Shown here piece after piece: positions 1 to 7,117 of a DNA stretch of 7,550 bases. A program made the translations under genes and the position numbers. The stretch is from NCBI GenBank assembly GCA_041611095.1, contig JBFINP010000103.1, forward strand, positions 1 to 7,550. The letters run 5' to 3'. The notes below the pieces were generated by a model. The model was given only the letters and a program-made list of their open reading frames with translations. It was not told where the DNA came from and did no database searches. This DNA is from UBA6912 sp041611095 (GTDB lineage Bacteria; Actinomycetota; Acidimicrobiia; Spongiisociales; UBA5794). Positions within the stretch are counted from its first letter, which is position 1. Every line of letters starts with the position of its first letter.

Positions 1-2585
1 ACCTTGGTGGTCTCACCGTCGCTCACCGTGACATAGTGACCAGGCTCGACGTCGTACCCGAGATCGGGATTCACGTCTCCCCCAGGGCTGGTCGTCCCCG
101 ACCACTGTTCGAGCCACCCGTTGCCGAGGTCGGCGTCGTCGTCGATGGTGACCGTGACTGGGCTGTCCCAGAGGAACGCCCAACCCCACACCTGGTTGTC
201 GTCGGGGTTGACCCGGAACTGCGGTCCATGCCGGTCGACCCACGTCACATCACCCTCGTCGTCGTACTGGTTGGCGCTGACATCGGACGTGGGCTGCAGA
301 TCGGGGAACCCTTCTCCATCGCCCGTCAGCGCGGAGAAGTCGGCCATCCAGTCCCCGGCCCCGTCGGCCGTGACGACCCGCCGGCCGTACACCGGCCCGT
401 GGACCTGGACTTCGACTTCGCTGTCCGGCGCGGCAGTCCCGTGCACCTCTTCGGTGTCGGCGTTTACGTCGGTGATGTACAGGTCGAACACCATATGGGT
501 TTTCGTGGTCGAGGCGTCCGACGCCGTCACGGTGTGACCGCGCTGCACGTCGAACACGCCTTGCAGTCCGAGCCCGAAGTTGCCCCACCGATCCGTGGTC
601 ACAGAATCCGAGTGGACCACGCCTCCGCCGTTCTCGATCGTGATCGAGATCGTTGTGTTCGCCGGCCACCGATTCCAGCTACCGATCCAGTCCTGCGTCG
701 GCTGGACCTGGATGGACGGGCTCGCCCACCAGACGCCGGTGGAGTCACCGTCGTCGTCACGTTGCTGTGAGCCCCCGTCCGACCGGTAGGTGAGGTCCGT
801 GACGCCGGAGAAGTCGGCCGTCCAGTCACCGGCGGCGTTCGCAGTCGTGGTTACTTGGCTGCCGTCGTCATGTACCCACACGTCGACGTCGACGTCGGCG
901 GCGCCCCGCCCAGAGACGGTGTCGGCGACGACATTGACCCCGTCGACATAGAGGTCGATGACGGTGTGCGTCTTGGTGGTGATTGCGTCGGAGACGGTCA
1001 CCACGTGCCCCCGCTCGAGATCGAATGGCCACAGGTCGAAGTTGAACCAGCCGTTCTCGTCGGCGACCTGCGTAGCGGTGTGAATCACGCCGCTGCCATC
1101 CTCGACGGTCAGCGAGATCGTGGCGTCGGGCGTCCACCTGCCGTCGGCCTGCACCCAATTGTCGTCCGGTGCCACCTGAAAGCGCGGCGTCGACCACGGG
1201 ACCTGCGTGGAGTCGCCGTCGGCGTCGGTCTGTTGCGCACCACCCGTTGAGTTGTAGTCGAGATCGACGATACCGGCGAAGTCGGCAAGCCACACACCGG
1301 CGCCGTCGACTTCGACAGTGATTCCGGGAAAGCCGTCGACCCAGACATCGACGAACGAACCCGCTAATGCGCGGCCATCCAGCGCGTCGCTGGTTACATC
1401 GATGACGTCGACGAAGAGGTCCTCGACCGTGTGGGTCTTCGTCGTCGTGCCGTCCGACACCGTCACGACATGACCCCGCTGCAGATCGAACACCCCGCCG
1501 AGCTCGAAGTGGAAGTTGCCGGCACTGTCGGCCGTCTGCGAGTCCGAGTACACCACGCCGCTGCCATCCTCAACCATCAGCGAGATGGCCGAGCTGGGCG
1601 TCCACGAGGCGCTGGATTCCACCCAATCGTGGTCGGGTGAAACCTGGAACCGAGGGCTCGACCACCAGTCCCCGGTCGAGTCGCCGTCGACATCGGTCTG
1701 CTGGGAGCCGCCGTCGGACGCGTAGGTGATGTCGGTCATCCCTGTGAAGTCGGCGACCCAGGCACCCGTCGTGGTGTCCGGCGTAACGACGAGGTTGCCG
1801 TCACCGTGCACCCATATGTCGACATCCATCCCCGGGCTGGCGAACCCGGAAACCGTGTCCGAATCGGGGTTGATGCTCTTGACGTCGAGGTCCGTTACTG
1901 TGTGCACCTTGGTGTTCGTCCCATCGGACACGGTGACCAGGTGCCCCCGCAGCACATCGAGCGCTTCGCGCAGTCCGAAGTGGAAGCCCCTCTCGTCGAC
2001 GACCTGCGAATCGGTGTGGACCACGCCGCCGCCGTCTTCGATGGTGAGCGTGACCGTCTCACCCAGGGGCCAGGTCCCGCTCGCCTGCACCCAGTCGTCG
2101 TCGGGCGACACTTGGATCCGTGGTGCGGTCCACCACACCGCGGTGGCGTCCCCGTCCGGGTCGTACTGGGCCGAGCCGCCGTCGGACAGGTAGGTCAGGT
2201 CCGCCGTGCCCGTGAAGTCGGCTACCCAACTGTCCGTCGCCTCGGCCGTTACGGTGAGCTCACCGCCACCGTGCACCCACACGTTGACAACGGAGCCGTT
2301 GTTGGCAGCCCCGGACACCGTGTCGGAGGACACGTCCACCTCATACAGTCCTAGGTCCGTCACCGTGTGCGTCTTGGTCGTAGTTCCGTCGGATACCGTC
2401 ACCACATGTCCGGCCTGGAGATCGACGATGTCCCACAACCCGAAGTGGAAGTTGCCGTCGCCGTCGGCGGTCTGCGAGTCCGTGTAGAGGACTGCGCTGC
2501 CATCTTCAATGGTGAGCGAGATCGTCGCTCCCGGTGTCCATGGACTCATCGACGCAACCCATTCGTCGACGGGATTGACCCAGAA
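1..2585 (-). repeat. Tandem protein-coding repeat array, exact 468-bp period
   Basis: Within the large secreted protein, each repeat is anchored by a P-x-D-x-W motif. The W codons lie at 2559, 2091, 1623, 1155 and 687 (left ends, plus coordinates), i.e. residues 396, 552, 708, 864 and 1020. Successive spacing is exactly 468 bp. The next anchor is at 192 (residue 1185), where W is replaced by Q, after a 495-bp (165-codon) step. Each unit has two beta-rich halves. The first runs from the W anchor through TISLTIEDG, GNFHF and RGHVVTVSDGTTTKTHTV. The second carries DTVSG, V-x-V-W-V-H, W-x-ADF, SDGGSQQ and D-x-DGDST-x-x-WW, ending in RFQV before the next anchor. The halves look like paired Ig-like or carboxypeptidase-regulatory-like sandwich domains. 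The copies are clearly diverged at nucleotide level, so this is an old array and not a fresh duplication. Confidence 0.9.
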
Positions 2586-3746
2586 CGTGAGCGGATCGGT
2601 CTGCAGCGCCATCACTGCCGGTTGCGCCGTCAGCACAGGCGCCTCCATCGGCACCCACGCCTCCGCCCCCGTGGCAGTCGACGTCGACGGCGGCAGCCAC
2701 GTCGATTTGGGGAAGCCCGGCTCGAGATCGCCGCCTGGGGACACCTTGGCGATGCCGTTTTCCCAGATCGACGCCCACACGTATCCGTTGGTGTCGATGC
2801 CGAGGCCATAGCCGCCGAAGGTCTGGACGCACATGCCCTCGCCCGTCGCCGGGTCGTACCGCATGAGCGGGCCCTCGCCCCAGCCCCATCCGATCGACCA
2901 CAACACGCCGTTGCCGTCTACGAGACCCCCGTAGCCACCGCAGCCGATGGCGTCGGCATCGAAGGAGTCGAGGATGGCGCCGGTCGTCCCGTCGAGCTTG
3001 TGGAAGTATCGCAGCTCGAATGGGAAGCCGCCCACCCAGACGTTGTTGTCGGCATCCACCGAGACATGGCGTGCTTGTTCGGCGTTGGCCAGCCGCTGGT
3101 AGATGAGGATGCATTCGTCGACGGCGTCCTCAACCAGGCCGTCGGAGCCACCAACGCCGTCCGTGCTGTCGGGCCAGTCCAGAACATCGAGGAGCCCGCT
3201 CGAAGTGCGGATGAGACCGTCGGTGTCGCGATCGGAGCACGTGTTGTACCCAAACGGCGGCGCCAGGTACCCACCGGCTGGATCGGGCTCTCCGGCCCCA
3301 TCGACCCGGGTCCCGCCGACGATGAGACCGACTTTGACGGCCGAACCGTGGGGCACGCCGTCGATGGGGTCGACCTCACCGCGGTTGGCGGTCCAGACAT
3401 TGCCGAAGAGATCAACCGTCGTGCGTGACGGGTCGAGGCCCCGCCCTTCGGGCGCCGTCCGGTACTCACCAACCACGTCGCCGGTCTCCGTGTCGATCCG
3501 CACCACGGTCCCGCGTCCCGAGGCGGCAACGTTGATGAACGGGAACGGCTCGGTGGGTGAGTCGAGTTGCAGTTGGTCGTTGTAGGGAGCGTCGTGGTTG
3601 ACGCTCACGAGCGTTCCCAGGTCGAAGTCGGCGTCGGTCGTGTAGGTGACGTCGGTGTCGAATACTTGAGCCCCCGTACCCGAGATGGGTGCGAGGGCTA
3701 CGAGGATGAGCGTGAAGACGAATACGTGCGCGAATCGGCGTGACAT
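1..3746 (-). CDS. Large secreted beta-propeller protein with tandem 156-aa repeats (N-terminal part, runs off left edge)
   Basis: Reading the minus strand from the ATG at 3744-3746 gives 1,248 codons with no stop to the window edge, so the C-terminus is missing. Residues 1-26 look like a Sec signal peptide: MSRR, a hydrophobic stretch 8-21, then small residues ending TGA before Q27. Residues ~45-345 resemble an NHL/virginiamycin B lyase-like beta-propeller. A D-x-x-G-N-V-W blade motif recurs near 111-121, 230-240, 276-286 and 317-327. Residues ~170-212 form an Asp-rich insertion bounded by C170 and C212 (motif SDRDTDGLIRTS); C269 and C306 are the other two cysteines in this domain. From residue ~388 onward lie tandem beta-rich repeats. 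The role is probably extracellular or cell-surface, such as adhesion, binding or matrix, because no catalytic residues are recognised. The family is common as huge surface proteins in environmental bacteria, from memory only. The start is supported by a G-rich Shine-Dalgarno at 3748-3756. A sorting or anchoring signal, if present, lies outside the window. Confidence 0.88.
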   Translation of the reverse strand, partial: MSRRFAHVFVFTLILVALAPISGTGAQVFDTDVTYTTDADFDLGTLVSVNHDAPYNDQLQLDSPTEPFPFINVAASGRGTVVRIDTETGDVVGEYRTAPEGRGLDPSRTTVDLFGNVWTANRGEVDPIDGVPHGSAVKVGLIVGGTRVDGAGEPDPAGGYLAPPFGYNTCSDRDTDGLIRTSSGLLDVLDWPDSTDGVGGSDGLVEDAVDECILIYQRLANAEQARHVSVDADNNVWVGGFPFELRYFHKLDGTTGAILDSFDADAIGCGGYGGLVDGNGVLWSIGWGWGEGPLMRYDPATGEGMCVQTFGGYGLGIDTNGYVWASIWENGIAKVSPGGDLEPGFPKSTWLPPSTSTATGAEAWVPMEAPVLTAQPAVMALQTDPLTFWVNPVDEWVASMSPWTPGATISLTIEDGSAVLYTDSQTADGDGNFHFGLWDIVDLQAGHVVTVSDGTTTKTHTVTDLGLYEVDVSSDTVSGAANNGSVVNVWVHGGGELTVTAEATDSWVADFTGTADLTYLSDGGSAQYDPDGDATAVWWTAPRIQVSPDDDWVQASGTWPLGETVTLTIEDGGGVVHTDSQVVDERGFHFGLREALDVLRGHLVTVSDGTNTKVHTVTDLDVKSINPDSDTVSGFASPGMDVDIWVHGDGNLVVTPDTTTGAWVADFTGMTDITYASDGGSQQTDVDGDSTGDWWSSPRFQVSPDHDWVESSASWTPSSAISLMVEDGSGVVYSDSQTADSAGNFHFELGGVFDLQRGHVVTVSDGTTTKTHTVEDLFVDVIDVTSDALDGRALAGSFVDVWVDGFPGITVEVDGAGVWLADFAGIVDLDYNSTGGAQQTDADGDSTQVPWSTPRFQVAPDDNWVQADGRWTPDATISLTVEDGSGVIHTATQVADENGWFNFDLWPFDLERGHVVTVSDAITTKTHTVIDLYVDGVNVVADTVSGRGAADVDVDVWVHDDGSQVTTTANAAGDWTADFSGVTDLTYRSDGGSQQRDDDGDSTGVWWASPSIQVQPTQDWIGSWNRWPANTTISITIENGGGVVHSDSVTTDRWGNFGLGLQGVFDVQRGHTVTASDASTTKTHMVFDLYITDVNADTEEVHGTAAPDSEVEVQVHGPVYGRRVVTADGAGDWMADFSALTGDGEGFPDLQPTSDVSANQYDDEGDVTWVDRHGPQFRVNPDDNQVWGWAFLWDSPVTVTIDDDADLGNGWLEQWSGTTSPGGDVNPDLGYDVEPGHYVTVSDGETTK

Positions 3747-3747
3747 G

Positions 3748-3756
3748 CCTTCCCCC
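3748..3756 (-). promoter_or_regulatory. Ribosome binding site of the large secreted protein
   Basis: On the minus strand GGGGGAAGG stands one base before the ATG, so the pairing core GGGGGA has a 4-nt gap to the start. It supports the choice of the ATG at 3744-3746, which is also the start that puts a good signal peptide at the N-terminus. Confidence 0.55.
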
Positions 3757-3982
3757 AGTGCAGAAGTCCGCCGTCAGCGGTTGCACCGGCTCTCCCAGTC
3801 GCGTATCACTACCCCCGCGACGGAGCCATTCCCTCCGTCTATCACCTCTCTCCGCGGCCACAAGGGCCGGATGAGGCCGGCGCTGCGACCACGGTCGCGC
3901 CGGCGTGGCCGGCGTCACCAGGGGGCGAAGGTCCCTTCGTGCGGTCGAAAACGTCGTCACGCCGGCGTACGCCCCCACCAGA

Positions 3983-4013
3983 GGGCGCTCCCCGGGCCTA
4001 CCCGGGACCGCCC
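3983..4013. promoter_or_regulatory. Strong hairpin upstream of the phosphatase gene
   Basis: The outer arms GGGCG (3983-3987) and CGCCC (4009-4013) flank inner arms CCCGGG (3991-3996) and CCCGGG (4001-4006), with a CCTA loop and a small 3/2-nt internal loop. There is no following T-run, so it is not a classical terminator in either direction. It could be an operator, an mRNA-leader structure if transcription starts upstream, or simply a GC-rich palindrome. Confidence 0.4.
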
Positions 4014-4027
4014 CCGGCTTCGCCAGA

Positions 4028-4055
4028 CTGACGGCGGACCTTCATGCGGTAACGT
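4028..4055 (+). promoter_or_regulatory. Possible weak housekeeping-type promoter for the phosphatase gene
   Basis: CTGACG (4028-4033) and TAACGT (4050-4055) are separated by 16 nt. They resemble a degenerate -35/-10 pair and would give a leader of roughly 45 nt to the ATG at 4108. The match to consensus is modest (T-G-A-C in -35; T-A and final T in -10), and such matches occur by chance. No GTTT/GGGTA pair of the stress-sigma type is seen here. Confidence 0.25.
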
Positions 4056-4107
4056 GCACACACCCGGAAGCCCGGCCCACCACTGTCCCCCCGTAGCGAG
4101 AAGCCGA

Positions 4108-6249
4108 ATGCACCGAGCGAACCTCTCATCGCTCCTGGAGATGCTCGAGGCCCTCGAGGGCACGGGCGTTGGCGCCTGGGGCTGGGATGTCGACACCAAC
4201 ACGATCCGCTGGGCGGCGAACACCGGCCCCCTCTACGGACTCGAGCGTGGCTTCGAGCCCGACTCCTATGAGACGTTCCTCCAGCTCGTCCATCCGGACG
4301 ACCGACGAGTCGTCGCCGAGGCGGTGCAGGCAGCGCTCGAACACGGCACGGACTACGAGATCGACCTTCGTGCCCCGTGGCCCGATGGCTCCATCCACTG
4401 GCTCAACGCCCGTGGACACGCCGTAGTCGACGACGGCCGGACCGTCCGCATCGTCGGTGTCGTCTCCGACGCGACGGAGAAGAAGCGCCAGGCCGAGCAG
4501 AACCGGTTCCTCGCCGAGGCGGGCGAGCTGCTGGTCGGATCGCTCGATGTCGAGAAGACCCTCACCCAGGTCGCCGATCTGCTCGTCGCCCACATCGCCG
4601 ACTGGTGCTCGGTTCAGATGGTCGAGGGCGGCAAGCTCCGCACCACGGTCGTCGCCCATCGTGACCCCGAGATGGTGTCGCTCGTCGAGCAGCTGATGGA
4701 TGAGTACCCGCCAGATCCGGAACCGACGGGCATCGCCCGCACCGTGCTCGACACGGGAAAGCCGGTTCTGCTGACCGAGATCCCCGACGAACTGCTGTCA
4801 GAGGCTGCGAGCGATGAGCGCCATCTGGAGATCTTGCAATCGTTGGGACTGCACTCGGCGTTGACCGTGCCGATCGCAGCCCGTGGGCGGATCCATGCGC
4901 TGATGTCGCTCGTCTCGGCAGAGTCGCTCCGCAGATTCAGAGAGGCCGACGTTGCCTTTGCGGAGGAGTTCGCACGACGCGCCGCCCTCGCCCTCGACAA
5001 CGCTCGGCTGCACCAGGAGGCCCTGCGCGCCACCCGCCAGGCAGAGCGGTCTTCGGCTCGGCTGCTCGCCGTGAACAACGTCGTCTCGAGGCTCTCTCAG
5101 GCCGCCGACGTGACCGCGGTCGCCTCAGCCGCAGTCGACGAGGGAGTGATTGCGCTGGGCGCCAACAGGGGATCGGTAGTGCTTCGTGGACAGGACGGGC
5201 CCGAGATCGTCGCCAGCCACGGGTACTCGGAAGAGCGGATCGCTGCTTTCCGGCAGTCCCTCGCGGCACGTGGACCGCTCGCAGACGCGATGGATCACGG
5301 TGTCACCGTCTACTGCGCCACAATCGACGAGCTGCTCGACCGCTACCCAAACCTCGCCGACGCGATGGTTGCCGTGACGAAGGGCGCCTTTGCGGCAGCC
5401 CCGTTGCGCTCGGTCGATGGCAACCTCGGTGCGATCGGTTTCGTCTACGAGAACTCCCGCATCTTTAGCGACGAGGATCGAGCCCTCGTCGAGGCGCTCG
5501 CTCAACATGTGTCGCTCGCCATCGAACGCGGCATGATGTTCGAGCGCAGCCGATCGGTGGCAGAGCGGTTGCAGGAAGCCCTTGCCCCGCCTCCCATGTT
5601 GGGCCAAGGGCCTGTGCCGGCGGCGGCGAGATACCGAGCGGCCGGTGTCGGAGCGGTTGGGGGCGACTGGTACGACCTCATCGACAGCCCGACCGGGTCG
5701 CAGATCTACGTGATCGGAGACGTCGTCGGGAGAGGATTGGAGGCCGTGGCGACGATGGCTCAGCTGCGGCACGGCCTCCGGATGCTGATACTGGAAGGCC
5801 ACCCTCCGGCCGCAGCACTGGGAGCGCTGGGCAAGGTGGCCGCCGTCGACACGACGGCGCTGTGCTCGACCGTCCTCTGCGCCGAGATCGAACCGGCCTC
5901 GGCAGAGATCCATCTCACCTCCGCAGGCCACCTCCCCCCCGTTGTCGTCGGACACGACACCGCACGCCTGCTCGAGGTGCCTGTAGGTGCACCGCTCGGG
6001 GTCGATTCGGCGCAACCGACGCACACGGTGAAGATCGCAGACGACGAGTGCCTCGTCCTCTACACGGACGGCGTCGTAGAGCGCCGTGACCGCGACATCG
6101 ACACGTCTCTAGGCCTGCTGTGCGATACGCTCCGATCGGTGCCGCCCAACGCCGACGCAATAGCCGAGAAGCTGATCGAGCTCGCGGGCGACGCCGACGA
6201 CGACGCGACCATCCTCGTCATCGGAGGGGAGCGTGAGCCGGCCTCGTGA
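4108..6249 (+). CDS. PAS-GAF-GAF-PP2C (SpoIIE-type) serine phosphatase, partner-switch regulator
   Basis: This is a 713-aa, predicted cytoplasmic protein with no membrane segment seen. Residues ~15-125 are a PAS_3-type domain (GAWGWD at 22-27, HPDDRR from 62, ending in SDATEKK). Residues ~132-305 are a first GAF domain ending LALDNARLHQEA, and ~317-478 a second ending SLAIERGMMFE. A short helical linker leads to a PP2C/SpoIIE phosphatase domain, ~490-708. Its metal-binding and core motifs are intact: GGDWYDL (D520, D523), GDVVGRGLEA (D538), SAGHLPP (605-611), LYTDGVVE (D654) and DDAT (D698/D699). The family is known to dephosphorylate phospho-Ser/Thr on STAS antagonists of RsbW-type kinases. 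The convergent STAS/kinase pair 22 bp downstream is the obvious substrate system. The PAS domain lacks a LOV cysteine motif, so its ligand is unknown. The ATG at 4108 is chosen because the PAS domain begins just after it and the upstream frame is not protein-like. Its ribosome site (GAGAAG) is weak. Confidence 0.93.
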   Translation: MHRANLSSLLEMLEALEGTGVGAWGWDVDTNTIRWAANTGPLYGLERGFEPDSYETFLQLVHPDDRRVVAEAVQAALEHGTDYEIDLRAPWPDGSIHWLNARGHAVVDDGRTVRIVGVVSDATEKKRQAEQNRFLAEAGELLVGSLDVEKTLTQVADLLVAHIADWCSVQMVEGGKLRTTVVAHRDPEMVSLVEQLMDEYPPDPEPTGIARTVLDTGKPVLLTEIPDELLSEAASDERHLEILQSLGLHSALTVPIAARGRIHALMSLVSAESLRRFREADVAFAEEFARRAALALDNARLHQEALRATRQAERSSARLLAVNNVVSRLSQAADVTAVASAAVDEGVIALGANRGSVVLRGQDGPEIVASHGYSEERIAAFRQSLAARGPLADAMDHGVTVYCATIDELLDRYPNLADAMVAVTKGAFAAAPLRSVDGNLGAIGFVYENSRIFSDEDRALVEALAQHVSLAIERGMMFERSRSVAERLQEALAPPPMLGQGPVPAAARYRAAGVGAVGGDWYDLIDSPTGSQIYVIGDVVGRGLEAVATMAQLRHGLRMLILEGHPPAAALGALGKVAAVDTTALCSTVLCAEIEPASAEIHLTSAGHLPPVVVGHDTARLLEVPVGAPLGVDSAQPTHTVKIADDECLVLYTDGVVERRDRDIDTSLGLLCDTLRSVPPNADAIAEKLIELAGDADDDATILVIGGEREPAS

Positions 6250-6257
6250 CGATGCGC

Positions 6258-6271
6258 CGCCGGGGCCGGCG
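6258..6271. terminator. Short GC hairpin between convergent genes
   Basis: CGCCG (6258-6262) and CGGCG (6267-6271) pair around a GGGC loop. It fills most of the 22-bp gap between the phosphatase stop (6247-6249) and the kinase stop (6272-6274), so it could slow transcription from both sides. It has no T-tract and only five base pairs, so a terminator role is weakly supported. Confidence 0.3.
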
Positions 6272-6706
6272 TCAGTCAGAGATCTCGAACCACACGGAGA
6301 CGGTGTCGTTCTCTTCGACACCCCAGCGGTCGCTGACGGCGTCCACGATGCCCAGACCGTAACCACCCACGCGGCTACCCAGCGGTGTGAGCGAGGTGAA
6401 TGAGCCCTTGGCCTGGTGCACGCTCACGCGCACCGTGCAGCCATCTCTCCTGGCCACCAGGTCGGCTGCTCGCAATCGTGGCGCATGGCGGACGACGTTC
6501 GTGACGAGCTCGGAGGTGGCGAGCAGGATGTCGTCCCGGCGATCGAGGTCTGCGGCCACCTCGTCGACGACGCTTCGCGCCTTGGCGGCGGCGTCGACGT
6601 CCACGCGAAGAGATACGCGCCGGGTCCGCGGGCCGCGCGGCGATGCCACCGGGCCCCGACGTTCCCTCTGCGGAGCGTTACGGTCGGACGCGCTGTCCTC
6701 TACCAT
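6272..6706 (-). CDS. RsbW-like anti-sigma factor serine kinase (GHKL/HATPase_c_2 ATPase)
   Basis: The protein is 144 aa. Residues ~31-142 form a small GHKL ATPase domain. The N-box is SELVTNVVRHA with E66, N70 and H74. The G-box is GGYGLG (114-119), followed by IVDAVSDRWGVE, the usual signature of RsbW/SpoIIAB-like kinases in actinobacteria. Proteins of this family bind a sigma factor and phosphorylate the STAS antagonist encoded next to them. The first ~30 residues are Arg/Pro-rich and probably disordered, so a downstream start (for example the GTG at residue 20) cannot be excluded. The ATG at 6706 lies 8 nt after the STAS stop, which fits translational coupling; a GGAGG sits 13 nt upstream, inside the STAS gene. 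The gene closes the operon and faces the phosphatase. Its sigma-factor partner is not in the window. Confidence 0.9.
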   Translation of the reverse strand: MVEDSASDRNAPQRERRGPVASPRGPRTRRVSLRVDVDAAAKARSVVDEVAADLDRRDDILLATSELVTNVVRHAPRLRAADLVARRDGCTVRVSVHQAKGSFTSLTPLGSRVGGYGLGIVDAVSDRWGVEENDTVSVWFEISD

Positions 6707-6714
6707 CGTTGCGC

Positions 6715-7050
6715 CTACGCCTCCGCCAGATCCTCGAGAGCATCGGCGAGCGTCAAGGTCTCGGTGACGCCGGCGAGCTCGAGAAGGCGGTGGGCCGGCC
6801 CGGTGCCGGCAACGACGGCGAGTGTGCCGCCGGCTTCGCGAACGCGGCGATCGGCGATCATCAGCGAACGCAATCCCGTCGAGTCCATGAAGCTCACGGG
6901 TCTCAGGTCGACAGCGATGTCGCTCGCTCCGGATCCGATCACTTCGTCGAGTGCATCGTCCAGAGCGGGAGCGGTGGCGATGTCGATCTCGCCCTCGACG
7001 GCGAGAACCATCCACTTCCCGTGGCTCGCCTTCGTGATGTTCAGTTCCAC
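6715..7050 (-). CDS. STAS-domain anti-sigma factor antagonist (RsbV/SpoIIAA-like)
   Basis: From a GTG start at 7048-7050 this is a 111-aa single STAS domain. It begins ELNITKASHGKW, followed by VEGEIDIATAP (18-28). The phosphoacceptor loop is F-M-D-S-T-G-L with Ser57 as the expected phosphorylation site. The usual TL-x-VV...LLELAG-x-T-x-x-L end follows. In this family the unphosphorylated form binds the RsbW-like kinase and frees sigma, while the kinase phosphorylates the Ser and the SpoIIE-type phosphatase restores it. The GTG is preferred because GGGAGG lies at 7055-7060, 4 nt upstream, and because homologues typically begin at this point. An in-frame ATG at 7128 would give 137 aa and overlap the upstream small gene by 11 bp, but it has no ribosome site. 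The spacing to the kinase gene is 8 nt. Confidence 0.92.
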   Translation of the reverse strand: MELNITKASHGKWMVLAVEGEIDIATAPALDDALDEVIGSGASDIAVDLRPVSFMDSTGLRSLMIADRRVREAGGTLAVVAGTGPAHRLLELAGVTETLTLADALEDLAEA

Positions 7051-7054
7051 TGGG

Positions 7055-7060
7055 CCTCCC
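7055..7060 (-). promoter_or_regulatory. Ribosome binding site deciding the GTG start of the STAS gene
   Basis: GGGAGG on the minus strand, 4 nt before GTG 7048-7050. It is the only good Shine-Dalgarno near the candidate starts and favours the short 111-aa form. Confidence 0.6.
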
Positions 7061-7086
7061 AAGAGCCAATGCCCCGGAGGCAGGCC

Positions 7087-7108
7087 CGTGATGTCGGAAC
7101 CCATCACG
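7087..7108 (-). promoter_or_regulatory. Hairpin between the small gene and the STAS gene
   Basis: A perfect 7-bp inverted repeat (CGTGATG / CATCACG) with an 8-nt loop lies in the 67-nt gap after the small gene's stop. No T-run follows, so it is not an intrinsic terminator by sequence. It could stabilise or process the upstream mRNA, letting the small protein be made in excess over STAS and kinase. That role is inferred. Confidence 0.35.
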
Positions 7109-7117
7109 TGCCGTGCA

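Larger units (their letters stand above)
3747..4107. other. Divergent intergenic region, no gene seen
   Basis: These 361 bp separate the divergent starts of the secreted protein (leftward) and the phosphatase (rightward). A plus-strand frame is open through it into the phosphatase, but it would begin at 3685 inside the signal-peptide region of the secreted protein. Its composition there (Arg/Pro-rich, no domain) is not protein-like. The region contains a strong hairpin (3983-4013), a shorter perfect inverted repeat CGAAGG-TC-CCTTCG around 3926-3939, and an imperfect direct repeat (CGCCGGCGT followed by CACCAG-x-GGGCG) at 3898-3927 and 3960-3987. I see no tRNA or recognisable riboswitch. Confidence 0.7.

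Noticed and set aside
1..2585. CRISPR-like or satellite array, because of the regular 468-bp spacing
   Set aside because: The period is a whole number of codons, the units are diverged, and they are translated without stops; there are no short identical repeats with unique spacers.
36..3428. Long plus-strand open frames opposite the secreted protein (for example 36-770 and 2367-3428)
   Set aside because: They mirror the minus-strand repeat gene, are Arg/Pro/Val/His-rich without domains, and lack ribosome sites. The minus frame has a signal peptide, recognisable motifs and an exact repeat period.
3800..3830. GGGTAG on the minus strand upstream of the secreted protein as a stress -10
   Set aside because: No GTTT-type -35 at the required distance, and the G-run arises from a local GGGGG tract.
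4031..4055. Stress-sigma promoter for the phosphatase (CGGTAA at 4047)
   Set aside because: No GTTT-like -35 at 14-17 nt upstream; only a weak housekeeping-type match remains.
3685..4107. Upstream extension of the phosphatase frame by 141 codons
   Set aside because: It would begin inside the signal-peptide coding region of the divergent gene, is low-complexity Arg-rich, and crosses the intergenic hairpin. The PAS domain starts right after the ATG at 4108.
5125..6024. Minus-strand 299-codon frame inside the phosphatase gene
   Set aside because: Shadow of the GAF/PP2C coding sequence; no domain or ribosome site, while the plus strand has intact catalytic motifs.
6707..7069. N-terminal extension of the kinase frame to 265 aa
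   Set aside because: The extension overlaps the whole STAS gene out of frame and is Arg-rich shadow sequence; the ATG at 6706 follows the STAS stop directly.
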